Assembly (NCBI RefSeq): GCF_000803315.1
Contig: NZ_JRMH01000001.1
Coordinates: 124,001 to 188,000, forward strand
Source: Pectobacterium actinidiae
Lineage (GTDB): Bacteria > Pseudomonadota > Gammaproteobacteria > Enterobacterales > Enterobacteriaceae
DNA: 64,000 nt
Reading direction: 5' to 3'
Shown here: piece by piece, positions 19,480 to 28,739 of the stretch
How the letters are laid out: the number at the start of each line of letters is the position of its first letter
Numbering within the stretch: the stretch's first letter is position 1
Translations under genes and position numbers: made by a program
The notes under the pieces: model-generated
Database searches by the model: none
Told to the model about the DNA's origin: nothing
What the model saw: only the letters and a program-made list of their open reading frames with translations

Positions 19480-20832
19480 TCAGCGTGGGGTTCGAGCTTT
19501 GATCTCCGTCAGCAGTGCGATCAACGCCTGTACGTTGTCGTCCTGCGTGCGCCAGGATGACATGCTGATGCGCAGTGCCGGACGTCCTTGCCAGACGGTG
19601 CCGCCAAACCATGCTTTGCCCGAAGCCTGCAACGCCTCTCGTATTGCTGTCGTTTGGCTGTCGGTTTCCCCGCGTAGCAGAACCTGATTCAGCACAACCC
19701 GATTCAGTACCTCAAAACCCGCATGACGCAGGCCGTCGGCGATGAATGTTGCCTGTCGGCAGTGTCGTTCGACCATCTCCGCTACGCCATCACGCCCCAG
19801 AGTACGCAGTGCTGCCCACACCGGAATGCCGCGTGGGCGACGGGAAAATTCGAGCGTCAGATTCTTCTGCGCATCGCGTGCTGCACTGGAATAAACCGCA
19901 TCTGCGTTCATCGCTTCGGCCAGTACGTCCGCATCGCGGCAAATCGCCATTGCACAGTCGTAGGGGGTGTTCAGCCATTTATGCGCGTCCGTTGTCCAAC
20001 TGTCGGCCAGTTCGATGCCATCGGTGAGTGCAGAGTGGGATGACGCTCTGGCCCAGAGTCCGAATGCGCCATCAACGTGAACCCAGGTGCCCGCCGCTTT
20101 CGCGATGGGAATGATCTGCACAAAGTCATCGAACTCGCCCGTGTTTACCTCGCCCGCCTGTAAACAAAGAATCGTGCGATCGTCCAGCGGAGGAAGCTGC
20201 GCCACATCAATCTGTCCAAACGCATTAACGGGCGCGAGGCGTAAATGGCGCAGACCAAAGCCGAGTACGCGTAGCGCTTTCTTGACGGTGATGTGCGTCA
20301 GTTCCGAAATCACGACCTTAATTTCAGGCGCGCCGCTCAGCCCCTCGTTGTCAAAATCCCAGCCCTGTTTTGCCAGCAGGGCACGACGCGCGGCGACCAG
20401 ACAGGAAAGCGTACAGGCGGTGGCGCTGGTGCCGAAACCCACGGCGCTTTCTTTGGGTAAGTTCAGCGCATCCAGAACCCAGCGGCTGGCGAGGCGTTCC
20501 AGCGTGGCGGATACCGGCGAATTATCAAAGGTGGACGCGCACTGATCCCAGGCGATCATCAATCGTTCGGAGGCGGCGGCAACTGGTAACGAGGCACCGA
20601 TAACAAAGCCGAAATAGTTCGGGCCATTGGAAGCGGTCGTGGCCGGTGAACCGACTTCATCCAGCAGCGCCAGTGTGCTTTCGGGCGAGAAGCCCTGTTG
20701 CGGCAGCATTTCATCAAAACGCGCCAGCGCCGCGAGGGCATCTGCATCGGGGAAAACCCGACGCTGTGCAGTCTCAGCCAGATAACGTCGGCCGCGCTCG
20801 TCGGCATCAGCCAGTAAAGTCAGTTCGCTCAT
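19480..20832 (-). CDS. PLP-dependent amino-acid decarboxylase family protein
   Basis: Group II PLP decarboxylase, related to glutamate, tyrosine and aromatic L-amino-acid decarboxylases, 450 aa. The PLP lysine is in WTTDAHKWLNTPYD, the PLP-binding aspartate/alanine pair in VHVDGAFGLWA, and GFGTSATACTLSCLVAARRA forms the phosphate-binding region. AAGGG precedes the ATG. An MFS transporter starts 51 bp upstream on the same strand, so one operon is likely, perhaps making and exporting an amine. The substrate is not predictable from sequence. Confidence 0.88.
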   Translation of the reverse strand: MSELTLLADADERGRRYLAETAQRRVFPDADALAALARFDEMLPQQGFSPESTLALLDEVGSPATTASNGPNYFGFVIGASLPVAAASERLMIAWDQCASTFDNSPVSATLERLASRWVLDALNLPKESAVGFGTSATACTLSCLVAARRALLAKQGWDFDNEGLSGAPEIKVVISELTHITVKKALRVLGFGLRHLRLAPVNAFGQIDVAQLPPLDDRTILCLQAGEVNTGEFDDFVQIIPIAKAAGTWVHVDGAFGLWARASSHSALTDGIELADSWTTDAHKWLNTPYDCAMAICRDADVLAEAMNADAVYSSAARDAQKNLTLEFSRRPRGIPVWAALRTLGRDGVAEMVERHCRQATFIADGLRHAGFEVLNRVVLNQVLLRGETDSQTTAIREALQASGKAWFGGTVWQGRPALRISMSSWRTQDDNVQALIALLTEIKARTPR

Positions 20833-20883
20833 GTTTTTCCCTTATCAATATGGTTGTTCTTATCAAGAAGCGTTGTTCCGCTA

Positions 20884-22164
20884 TCACGATGGCGTGGAGG
20901 CGGTCGGTGACGGAGCCGAAACGTGCAGTGTCATTTTCCAGAAAAGCAGCGCCAGCAGGCTGACGGCTGCACCAAGGAGGCACACGCCTGACCAGCCAGC
21001 AGCGTCATACGCCGCGGTGGTTGCCATCGCACCCAGCCCGCTGCCGATGCTATAAAACAGCATATAACAGCCAACCAGACGGCTGTGCGCATCAGGGGGT
21101 GTCTTGAAAATCATGCTTTGGTTGGCGACGTGAATGGCCTGTCCGCCCAGATCGAGCGCGATGATGCCGACCATCAGTGCGAAGAGAGAATAGGGCGCTA
21201 GCCACAGCGGTAGCCACGATGTCAGCAACAATAACAGGGCGATGCCGCTGACCCATTGTTCTCGCCCTTTATCGGCTAGCGAACCCGCTTTCACGGCCGC
21301 CAATGCGCCGAGAATACCGACCAGACCAAACGCACCGATGACCGTATGAGAAAAGAAATACGGTTCACGACTCAGCGGCAGAACCAGTGCGCTCCAGAAA
21401 ATGCTCAGGGCAGCAAACATCAGTAAAGCGATGACGCCACGTATTTGCAACACCCGTTCTTTACGCAACAGGGTCAGCATAGAAATCAGCAACGCGGAAT
21501 AGCGCGGGCGTTGCCGGGTAGGTGGCTGATGCGGGAGCGCACGCCATAAAAGCACGGCAAGCAGGAGCATCAGCAGCGCGGAGAGAAAGTACACGCTGCG
21601 CCAGCCTGCTAGATCGGCGATGAAGCCGGATAGCACGCGCGCGAGCAACAGCCCAATCACCACGCCGCCCTGTGCCGCACCCACCACGCGCCCGCGCTCC
21701 TGCGGTGCGGCAGCCGTCGCGGCATAAGCAATCAGCCCCTGCGTCATTGCCGTGCCGAGCATGCCCACGGCCAGCATACCGCTCAATAAAGACAAGGGTG
21801 TGGTGGATAGCCCAACGGCGATCAACGCCACGATGAGCGCACCCAACTGGGTCAGCATCAAATAGCGCCGATTGAGGATATCGCCCAGCGGTACCAGCAG
21901 AATTAATGCCAGCGCACAGCCAAGCTGCGTTGCGGTCATCACACCGCCAACGGCAGCGATACTGATGTGAAAATCTACCGATAATGCATCCAGCAGCGGC
22001 TGTGCGTAATAGACATTGGCGACGCTGAGGGCGCTGGCACAGGCAAACAGCAAAACTAAAGCGCGCGGTAATGACGTCTGCGTAGGTGGCATCGTGTTGC
22101 AAAGCGTGCTGTAAAGATCGCCTTCGGTGGCAGATGACGTGGTATGAATAGGGTTTGTTTTCAT
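20884..22164 (-). CDS. MFS transporter, drug/metabolite efflux type
   Basis: Major facilitator superfamily protein of about 426 aa with twelve predicted helices. The loop-2/3 motif is seen at LVPLGDILNRRYLML. Helix 1 carries the run ALSVANVYYAQPLLD typical of the YgaY-like subgroup. Start is uncertain: ATG at 22164 is used, but GTG at 22179 is possible and neither has a strong ribosome site. It is divergent from an HxlR regulator, with a long inverted repeat between them, and lies upstream of a PLP decarboxylase. Confidence 0.88.
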   Translation of the reverse strand: MKTNPIHTTSSATEGDLYSTLCNTMPPTQTSLPRALVLLFACASALSVANVYYAQPLLDALSVDFHISIAAVGGVMTATQLGCALALILLVPLGDILNRRYLMLTQLGALIVALIAVGLSTTPLSLLSGMLAVGMLGTAMTQGLIAYAATAAAPQERGRVVGAAQGGVVIGLLLARVLSGFIADLAGWRSVYFLSALLMLLLAVLLWRALPHQPPTRQRPRYSALLISMLTLLRKERVLQIRGVIALLMFAALSIFWSALVLPLSREPYFFSHTVIGAFGLVGILGALAAVKAGSLADKGREQWVSGIALLLLLTSWLPLWLAPYSLFALMVGIIALDLGGQAIHVANQSMIFKTPPDAHSRLVGCYMLFYSIGSGLGAMATTAAYDAAGWSGVCLLGAAVSLLALLFWKMTLHVSAPSPTASTPS

Positions 22165-22197
22165 CGTATTGGCTTTCACTACTTAGTTTGGTTTCAA

Positions 22198-22235
22198 AAT
22201 AAAACCAGTTGAAGCATAAATATTCTGGTTTTATT
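22198..22235. promoter_or_regulatory. Inverted repeat between MFS gene and hxlR-type regulator
   Basis: Perfect 11-bp arms AATAAAACCAG (22198-22208) and CTGGTTTTATT (22225-22235) with a 16-base spacer; outer TGGTT / AACCA halves extend it. The position in a divergent promoter region suggests the operator of the neighbouring regulator. Confidence 0.55.
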
Positions 22236-22317
22236 CTGCAACCAAAAAACACACGGTCAGTTTTCAGCCTGTGGGTAAGGCAGGCAGGATGAACAGGAAA
22301 AAGGGGAGGAGGTATTC

Positions 22318-22764
22318 ATGGTGAAGCGCAAAAGTCTGAAAGAGGATGCGTGTCCCGTCGCCCGCGCGCTGGATGTGGTTGGCGATCGCTGGGCATTGCT
22401 AATTATCCGCGATGCCTTCGACAATCGCCGCCGTTTCGGCGATTTTCAACGCAGTTTAGGTGTTGCTAAAAATATTCTTACCGATCGTCTGCGTACTCTG
22501 GTCGACGAAGGCATTTTGTCCGTTCAGCCCGTTTCCGAAACCTCGGCCTATCAGGAATATATCCTGACGCCAAAAGGCGAACAGCTATTCCCGCTCGTCG
22601 TGGCGCTACGCCAGTGGGGGGAGCAGCAGCTGTTTGCGGAGGGGGAATCTCACTCCCTGCTATTGGATAAACACACCGGGCAGCCTCTGCAAACCATGTT
22701 GCCGCGTTCTGCGCAAGGGCAACGGTTGGTCGGGCAGGATACGTTCGTTCAGAAAGTGGATTAA
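22318..22764 (+). CDS. HxlR-family transcriptional regulator
   Basis: Winged-helix regulator of 148 aa. The HxlR signature CPVARALDVVGDRWALLIIRD carries the conserved cysteine (about residue 12) that many family members use to sense electrophiles or thiol stress. The recognition helix and wing follow (FGDFQRSLGVAKNILTDRL). The start has GGAGG upstream. It is divergent from the MFS gene, which suggests control of that transporter. yhbP starts 9 bp after the stop. Confidence 0.92.
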   Translation: MVKRKSLKEDACPVARALDVVGDRWALLIIRDAFDNRRRFGDFQRSLGVAKNILTDRLRTLVDEGILSVQPVSETSAYQEYILTPKGEQLFPLVVALRQWGEQQLFAEGESHSLLLDKHTGQPLQTMLPRSAQGQRLVGQDTFVQKVD

Positions 22765-23241
<477 letters not shown>

Positions 23242-23329
23242 CGTTCTTCAAAGATAACCGTCGTCATAGATAAGAACATAAACGTAAAAAGATGGGATAG
23301 TAAAAGACGTAGAGCAAGGGGGAAAACTG

Positions 23330-23983
23330 ATGAGCCGAGTACTGTTATTAGGTGCAACGGGGTTAGTGGGGCACGAATTGTTGCAGCTGTTGAAAGCCAA
23401 TAATCGTGTGGAGACGATCTATGCGCCGACCCGTAAGCCGCTGGCACCGTCGGAAAAAGTGGTCAATCCACACGCTCCCGATTTGTCTGCCGCGCTGGCT
23501 CAATTGACCGATCCTGTCGACATCGCATTTTGCTGTCTGGGATCGACGCTTAAGACAGCAGGCAGTAAGCAGGCATTCCGCTATGTGGATTACACGCTGG
23601 TGGTGGAAGGATCAAAAGTGGCGCTGGCGCTGGGCGCGACCCACCTGTTGGTCGTCAGTTCTCTGAGTGCGAGTGCGACGTCGCCTTTCTTCTATTCGCG
23701 AGTGAAGGGAGAAGCGGAAAAATCACTGCGTCAGCAAGGCTGGCAGCATCTGACATTGGCACAGCCGTCGATGCTGCTGGGGGAAAGAGAGGACAGCCGT
23801 CCGCTAGAAAGTCTGGCTGCCCCGCTGTTCCGCCTGTTCCCGGCAAAATGGCGGGCGATTGAGGGGAGAACGGTCGCGCAGGCCTTACTGAATCAGGCGT
23901 TCTCACCCGAACCCAAAGCACGGGTTACCGTGCTGGAATCCGATCAATTACGTTCACTGGGTAAGCAACAGGCGCTTCAGTAG
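23330..23983 (+). CDS. yraR: YraR, NAD(P)-binding Rossmann protein
   Basis: Atypical short-chain dehydrogenase/reductase-like protein of 217 aa. The N-terminal dinucleotide motif GATGLVGHELL is intact, and a YSRVKGE run holds the Tyr-x3-Lys pair expected for catalysis. It is similar to E. coli YraR along its length; the substrate is not known. AAGGGGG precedes the ATG. It is convergent with nrdG, 11 bp from its stop. Confidence 0.9.
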   Translation: MSRVLLLGATGLVGHELLQLLKANNRVETIYAPTRKPLAPSEKVVNPHAPDLSAALAQLTDPVDIAFCCLGSTLKTAGSKQAFRYVDYTLVVEGSKVALALGATHLLVVSSLSASATSPFFYSRVKGEAEKSLRQQGWQHLTLAQPSMLLGEREDSRPLESLAAPLFRLFPAKWRAIEGRTVAQALLNQAFSPEPKARVTVLESDQLRSLGKQQALQ

Positions 23984-23994
23984 CCTCCTGTCGA

Positions 23995-24459
23995 TCAACG
24001 CAGGTGATGGACAACCTGATTGCTGCTGCCGCGCCAGATCAGTGCGGGATCTTTCAGATCTTGCACAAATTTTCCATCGACTAATACGTTGATGAGATCG
24101 ACCACCCGCTGTTGCTCCGGTGTGAGTTCCGCCAGTACGTAACCCGTCCAGACCCAGATATCTTTGCCTGGGCATTCTGCGCGTATCCGCTCGACCAGCC
24201 GCAGGATGTCAGGCACATTCTGAGGGTGAAGCGGATCGCCGCCAGACAGCGAAATTCCCTGCCGCGGGATCGCGGTATCCTGGAGATCGGCGATGATCCT
24301 ATCTTCCTGTTCCTGCGTAAACGGCTGGCCGGAGTTGAGTCGCCAGGTGCTTTTGTTGTAGCACCCCACACACTCATGCACGCAGCCAGCGACAAACAGC
24401 GTGCAGCGGGTGCCGGGGCCGTTGACGACATCAACGGGATAATACTGGTGGTAATTCAT
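23995..24459 (-). CDS. nrdG: Anaerobic ribonucleotide reductase activase NrdG
   Basis: Radical-SAM enzyme of 154 aa that installs the glycyl radical on NrdD under anaerobic conditions. The [4Fe-4S] ligands are in AGCVHECVGCYN (C-x3-C-x2-C), and the SAM-binding GGDPLHPQN follows at about residue 70. The gene is 80 bp after nrdD, within the same transcript; a GC-rich hairpin GGGCCGC / GCGGCCC (24512-24531) sits in the gap and may lower expression of nrdG relative to nrdD. Confidence 0.96.
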   Translation of the reverse strand: MNYHQYYPVDVVNGPGTRCTLFVAGCVHECVGCYNKSTWRLNSGQPFTQEQEDRIIADLQDTAIPRQGISLSGGDPLHPQNVPDILRLVERIRAECPGKDIWVWTGYVLAELTPEQQRVVDLINVLVDGKFVQDLKDPALIWRGSSNQVVHHLR

Positions 24460-24539
24460 ACGGTAGAGCCCATGTTATGAAGCGGGCGCGTGCTGACGGT
24501 GCCGCGAAAGTGGGCCGCATTGCGGCGGCCCGGAAGGGA

Positions 24540-26678
24540 TCACCCCAGTTGACCGTTGCCTAAATGCTTGATTCGACGCTTCACTTCTTCCTGCTTACCC
24601 GCGTTGAACGGGCGTGCATCCGGGCTACCGAGGTAGCCGCACACGCGGCGCGTGACGGAAACGCGGGCCGAATCGTGGTTGCCGCATTTTGGGCAGGTGA
24701 AGCCTTTGCTGGTGCACTCGAATTCACCGGTAAAGCCACACTCATAGCATTCGTCGATCGGCGTGTTGGTGCCGTAGTAAGGCACGCGGCTGTAGCTGTA
24801 ATCCCATACGTCTTCCAGCGCTTTGAGGTTGTGTTGCAGGTTCGGGTATTCGCCGTAGCAAATGAACCCACCGTTAGCCAGCGGCGGATAGGGCAGCTCA
24901 AAGTCGATTTTCTGGTAAGGGTTCACCTTCTTCTCCACATCAAGATGGAAACTGTTGGTGTAATACCCTTTGTCCGTCACGCCCTGCACGACGCCAAACT
25001 CAGCGGTATCCAAACGGCAGAAGCGGTCGCACAGGTTTTCACTCGGCGTGCTGTACAGGCTGAAGCCATATCCCGTTTCGTCTTTCCACTGTTCGGTGGC
25101 GGCTTTCAGGCGAGTGATAACGGCCACGGCTTTGGCACGCAGCGCGTCGTCATCAAAGACATGCGTTTGGTTACCGAAGAGCGCGTTAATCGTTTCATGC
25201 AGGCCGATATAGCCCAGCGAAATTGAGGCGCGTCCATTCTTGAAGATGTCCGCAATGCTGTCGTCCGCTTTTAAGCGCACGCCGCAAGCCCCTTCCATAT
25301 ACAGGATTGGCGCAACGCGAGCTTTCACGCTTTCCAGACGTGCAATACGTGTCATCAGCGCTTTTTTCGCCAGAACCAGACGTTGGTCGAGCAGCGTCCA
25401 GAAGCGATCTTCATTGCCTTCGGCCTCCAGCGCGATGCGTGGCAGGTTCAGGCTGATTACACCTAAGTTATTGCGACCATCGTGAATCTGCTGGCCGTTC
25501 TCTTCATAAACGCCGAGGAAGCTGCGGCAGCCCATAGGCGTTTTAAACGAACCGGTGACGTTCACGACCTGATCGTAGTTCAGAATATCCGGGTACATGC
25601 GCTTGCTGGCGCACTCCAGCGCGAGCTGTTTGATATCGTAATTCGGATCGCCTGCTTTGTGGTTCAGACCGTCGCGGATAGCGAAAACCAGTTTTGGGAA
25701 TACCGCCGTTTTGTGGTTTTTACCCAGCCCGGCAATGCGGTTGCGCAGGATGGACTCCTGAATCAGACGCGATTCCCAAGTGGTGCCGAGCCCGAAGCCA
25801 AAGGTCACGAACGGCGTCTGGCCGTTAGCGGTGTGGAGCGTGTTGACTTCGTATTCCAGTGACTGGAACGCGTCGTAGCACTCTTTTTCCGTGCGAGTTA
25901 AGGCATAGTTGTCCGCATCGGGGATCTGCCATTCTTCCGCAATGGCTTTATGTTTCGCATGGCTGGCGGTGACGAACGGTGCCAGAATTTCATCGATACG
26001 GTTAATCGTAGTGCCGCCATAAATGTGGCTGGCGACCTGCGCGATAATCTGCGCGGTGACGGCAGTCGCGGTTGAGATAGACTTCGGTGGCTCAATCTCC
26101 GCGTTACCCATTTTGAAACCGTTGGTCAGCATGCCGTTCAGGTCGATCAGCATGCAGTTAAACATCGGGAAAAAGGGTGAGTAGTCGAGATCGTGATAGT
26201 GAATCTCACCGCGTTCGTGTGCCAGTACCACATCACGCGGCAGGATGTACTGTTTGGCGTAATGCTTGGCGACAATACCCGCCAGAAGATCGCGCTGGGT
26301 GGGGATCACTTTACTGTCTTTGTTGGCGTTCTCGTTCAGCAGCGCCATGTTGCTCTGCTCGACCAGACCGCGAATTTCCTGATTCAGGCGACCGTGGCGT
26401 TCACGCGCAATATCGCGGTCATGACGGTATTCGATGTAGGTACGCGCCAGTTGTTTGTAATTGCCGGACATCAGCAGGTTTTCGACTGCGTCCTGAATAT
26501 CGCGGATATCCACGCGCGATTTATTCTGCATTTGTTGAGCGACCGCACAGGCCACAGTTGCACAGTAGTCTGCATCATGGACACCGGCTGCATGTGCCGC
26601 GCGTTCGACCGCCTCTTTGATGCGCACTTCATCAAAAGGCACCTGGCAACCGTCCCGTTTAATCACTACTGGTTTCAC
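24540..26678 (-). CDS. nrdD: Anaerobic ribonucleoside-triphosphate reductase NrdD
   Basis: Class III ribonucleotide reductase, 712 aa, which makes dNTPs without oxygen using formate as reductant. An ATP-cone allosteric domain covers about residues 1-95. The large barrel domain follows. A C-terminal zinc site has two Cys pairs (CYECG and CPKCG), and the glycyl-radical loop is RVCGYLGSPDARPF near residue 680. It is co-transcribed with nrdG. The upstream region holds NrdR, FNR and DnaA-type sites. Confidence 0.97.
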   Translation of the reverse strand: MKPVVIKRDGCQVPFDEVRIKEAVERAAHAAGVHDADYCATVACAVAQQMQNKSRVDIRDIQDAVENLLMSGNYKQLARTYIEYRHDRDIARERHGRLNQEIRGLVEQSNMALLNENANKDSKVIPTQRDLLAGIVAKHYAKQYILPRDVVLAHERGEIHYHDLDYSPFFPMFNCMLIDLNGMLTNGFKMGNAEIEPPKSISTATAVTAQIIAQVASHIYGGTTINRIDEILAPFVTASHAKHKAIAEEWQIPDADNYALTRTEKECYDAFQSLEYEVNTLHTANGQTPFVTFGFGLGTTWESRLIQESILRNRIAGLGKNHKTAVFPKLVFAIRDGLNHKAGDPNYDIKQLALECASKRMYPDILNYDQVVNVTGSFKTPMGCRSFLGVYEENGQQIHDGRNNLGVISLNLPRIALEAEGNEDRFWTLLDQRLVLAKKALMTRIARLESVKARVAPILYMEGACGVRLKADDSIADIFKNGRASISLGYIGLHETINALFGNQTHVFDDDALRAKAVAVITRLKAATEQWKDETGYGFSLYSTPSENLCDRFCRLDTAEFGVVQGVTDKGYYTNSFHLDVEKKVNPYQKIDFELPYPPLANGGFICYGEYPNLQHNLKALEDVWDYSYSRVPYYGTNTPIDECYECGFTGEFECTSKGFTCPKCGNHDSARVSVTRRVCGYLGSPDARPFNAGKQEEVKRRIKHLGNGQLG

Positions 26679-26698
26679 GTTTTCTTCCTCTGGAAAGG

Positions 26699-26763
26699 TT
26701 ATCCACAGGCGAAAACCGTAACTGGCAAGGGTTACAGGAGGCTGTGGATGACACTGTGGATAA
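26699..26763. promoter_or_regulatory. Three DnaA-box sequences upstream of nrdD
   Basis: TTATCCACA (26699-26707) and TGTGGATAA (26755-26763) are perfect DnaA boxes in opposite orientation, with a near match TGTGGATGA at 26743-26751. They lie 20-85 bp upstream of the nrdD start. Confidence 0.65.
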
Positions 26764-26810
26764 ACACTATATGTAGTTCATGTTTACAGGATAGGCACTA
26801 TATATTGAAA
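26764..26810. promoter_or_regulatory. Tandem NrdR boxes
   Basis: ACACTATATGTAGTTC (26764-26779) and GCACTATATATTGAAA (26795-26810) both fit the NrdR box pattern. Their starts are 31 bp apart, about three helical turns, as at known NrdR-controlled nrd promoters. NrdR represses all ribonucleotide-reductase classes. Confidence 0.85.
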
Positions 26811-26846
26811 TTGCGTAGGGGTGTTTGCGCTTTTATCGCTGTAAAA

Positions 26847-26860
26847 TTGATGTAGAGCAA
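26847..26860. promoter_or_regulatory. FNR-like site upstream of nrdD
   Basis: TTGATGTAGAGCAA matches nine of ten conserved bases of TTGAT-N4-ATCAA. A weaker copy, TTGACCAAAATTTA, is at 26891-26904. FNR activation of nrdDG is known in E. coli. Confidence 0.6.
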
Positions 26861-27101
26861 AGAAATTCTTACCTAGTAGATAAATCGAGCTTGACCAAAA
26901 TTTAACCATTTTTTGTGTAAGGTCTATGAAAGCTTGCGGTACGCGGTCTGGTGAAATAATCGGGGCGTTTTTACTGTCAGCTAACGTGAAAAGACAGAAA
27001 AATCCGAAATGGCAGCGTCATGCCGATCGTCTGACATCGAGATGCACAGGGAAACACAGTGGGCTTACGTGACTGACATTAGAAATAGCAGAGGCTGTTT
27101 T

Positions 27102-27145
27102 TTGGCATTCGGTAGCCCGTTGTGGTTGCGGCTACCGAATGCCAA
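27102..27145. repeat. Perfect 16-bp inverted repeat between nrdD and the Anbu gene
   Basis: TTGGCATTCGGTAGCC (27102-27117) pairs with GGCTACCGAATGCCAA (27130-27145) over a 12-base loop. The T-run lies 5' of the stem on the plus strand, so it is not a standard terminator in either direction. The rest of 26811-27156 is promoter DNA without a supported gene. Confidence 0.75.
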
Positions 27146-27156
27146 CGAGGGGCGGA

Positions 27157-27894
27157 TTACTGTTGAATGTCAGGGAAAGGGGGAAGTTGACGGAAGGTAT
27201 TCAGCAGCCCTTCAGACCATGCTTTACGGATAGTGGAAAAATAGGCGTTGTCTTCAGTAACACGCTGCTGTTCGCTGCTGTCAAAACTGTCGCTACGGTA
27301 AATCATGACATCCAATGGCAGTCCGACAGACAGGTTACTGCGCAGCGTCGAATCAATGGAAATCAGCGCACAGCACATGGCTTGCTCCAGCGGCGTATCC
27401 ATCGTTAATACACGATCGATAATCGGTTTACCGTATTTGCTTTCGCCGATTTGGAAGTAGGGGGTATCCGGCGTGGCCTCGATGAAGTTGCCTTCTGGGT
27501 AAATATGAAATAGTCGATGGGTATCGCCGCCGATCTGCCCGCCCAGCAGCATATTACAGCCAAAATTGGTGTTGCTGCTGTTCTGTTGCGCACTGCTATC
27601 GCGGTGAATGACTTCCCGCACCGTTTCCCCAAGTAGCATCGCAGCATCATACATCGATCCCATCTGCATCAGGTTCGGTGTGTGTTGCGTATTGATTCGG
27701 GCGCTGAGCAGGCTGATGATGCTTTGCGTGGTTGCCAGATTTCCTGCACATTGGATAACGAATATCCGTTCTGCATCGTGCTGAAAGACATGCAATTTTT
27801 TGAACGTTGCAATGTGATCAACGCCTGCATTGGTGCGGGAGTCAGAAGCAAAAACCAGGCCGTCAGACAGACACATGGCGACACAGTACGTCAT
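27157..27894 (-). CDS. Anbu, bacterial proteasome-like protease
   Basis: Ntn-hydrolase of the proteasome beta/HslV superfamily, the Anbu family, 245 aa. The N-terminus MTYCVAMCLSDG is the family hallmark and places the catalytic threonine at residue 2; ASDSRTNAGVD supplies the conserved Asp and Arg region. ATG at 27894 is required so that Thr2 is exposed, and AAGG lies upstream; the longer frame to 27915 would bury it. It is the last gene of a four-gene minus-strand operon with transglutaminase, alpha-E and ATP-grasp partners, the standard Anbu set. Its cellular substrate is not established. Confidence 0.93.
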   Translation of the reverse strand: MTYCVAMCLSDGLVFASDSRTNAGVDHIATFKKLHVFQHDAERIFVIQCAGNLATTQSIISLLSARINTQHTPNLMQMGSMYDAAMLLGETVREVIHRDSSAQQNSSNTNFGCNMLLGGQIGGDTHRLFHIYPEGNFIEATPDTPYFQIGESKYGKPIIDRVLTMDTPLEQAMCCALISIDSTLRSNLSVGLPLDVMIYRSDSFDSSEQQRVTEDNAYFSTIRKAWSEGLLNTFRQLPPFPDIQQ

Positions 27895-27917
27895 AAAGTA
27901 CCTTTTTGTTAACAAGT

Positions 27918-28739
27918 CTATTGTTGCTGCTGTACCTGCTGTTGCCGCGCAAACAAACGTACTTCAGCCTCTGAAAACATCTCTTCGCATCCACCTCCCA
28001 GTCGCGTACCGCGTACCGGGCAGGCATCCATATAATCCATCCCCACGGCCAGCCACAGATGCTGGTGGAGCTGGCGGGTACTGTTGGTAATGTCGAATCC
28101 TTGCCACTTTCCGTTCAGCCAGACTTCCGCCCAGGCATGCATCGCAACATGCTTGGTGTCCTGACTGTATACGTAGCCACTGACATAGCGTGCCGGAATA
28201 CTCAGGCTGCGGCAACAGGCCAGAAAGACATGAGTATGGTCCTGACAAACGCCTTTCTGCATGGCAAACACGGCAGCGGCGCTATCCTGAACCTGTGTTG
28301 CGCCGGGAGTATACGGCATTTTCAATTGCAATTCCGCCATCAGCGTATTCAGGCTCTCTTCCGGCGCGTCTTGCCGATAATAACGCTGCGCAAACGCCCG
28401 AATATTGCTATCAGCTTCGGTGAGCGGCGTCATGCGTAAAAAAACCAGCGGCGACAGATCGCCCTGTACGCTTGAATCTTCTCCTTCTTCGCTGTCGATA
28501 ATATCGACGATGCCTTCTGCATGAATCGTAATGTCATGGTGCGGGTGGTCGAGCGTTAGCACATGCAGCACATTACCATACGCATCGGTGGTTTGAACGG
28601 CGGGAACAGGCAGGGTCAGTTTCCATTCACGTATTCTTTGGTGCGCGGAATCTTGCGGCGTCAGGCGCAGATACTGGGTGCTGAATTTCACTTCTTCATC
28701 ATAGCGGTAGTGCGTAAGGTGGTTGACGGTCAGTTTCAT
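27918..28739 (-). CDS. Transglutaminase-like cysteine peptidase of the Anbu operon
   Basis: Protein of 273 aa with an N-terminal bacterial transglutaminase-associated domain (about 1-90) and a transglutaminase-like core (about 150-250). The Cys-His-Asp triad is visible in GVCQDHTHVF, AMHAWAEVW and GFDITNS. The ATG overlaps the upstream alpha-E stop by four bases (ATGA), so translation is coupled, and the protease gene follows after 23 bp. In Anbu operons this protein is thought to act on peptide or amide bonds of the same substrate system. Confidence 0.92.
   Translation of the reverse strand: MKLTVNHLTHYRYDEEVKFSTQYLRLTPQDSAHQRIREWKLTLPVPAVQTTDAYGNVLHVLTLDHPHHDITIHAEGIVDIIDSEEGEDSSVQGDLSPLVFLRMTPLTEADSNIRAFAQRYYRQDAPEESLNTLMAELQLKMPYTPGATQVQDSAAAVFAMQKGVCQDHTHVFLACCRSLSIPARYVSGYVYSQDTKHVAMHAWAEVWLNGKWQGFDITNSTRQLHQHLWLAVGMDYMDACPVRGTRLGGGCEEMFSEAEVRLFARQQQVQQQQ

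Noticed and set aside
27102..27145. Inverted repeat considered as a rho-independent terminator
   Set aside because: The T-run precedes the stem on the plus strand and there is none after it on either strand.
27009..27233. 74-codon plus-strand frame near the nrdD promoter
   Set aside because: It crosses the 16-bp inverted repeat and runs into the 3' end of the Anbu gene, with no ribosome site or known similarity.
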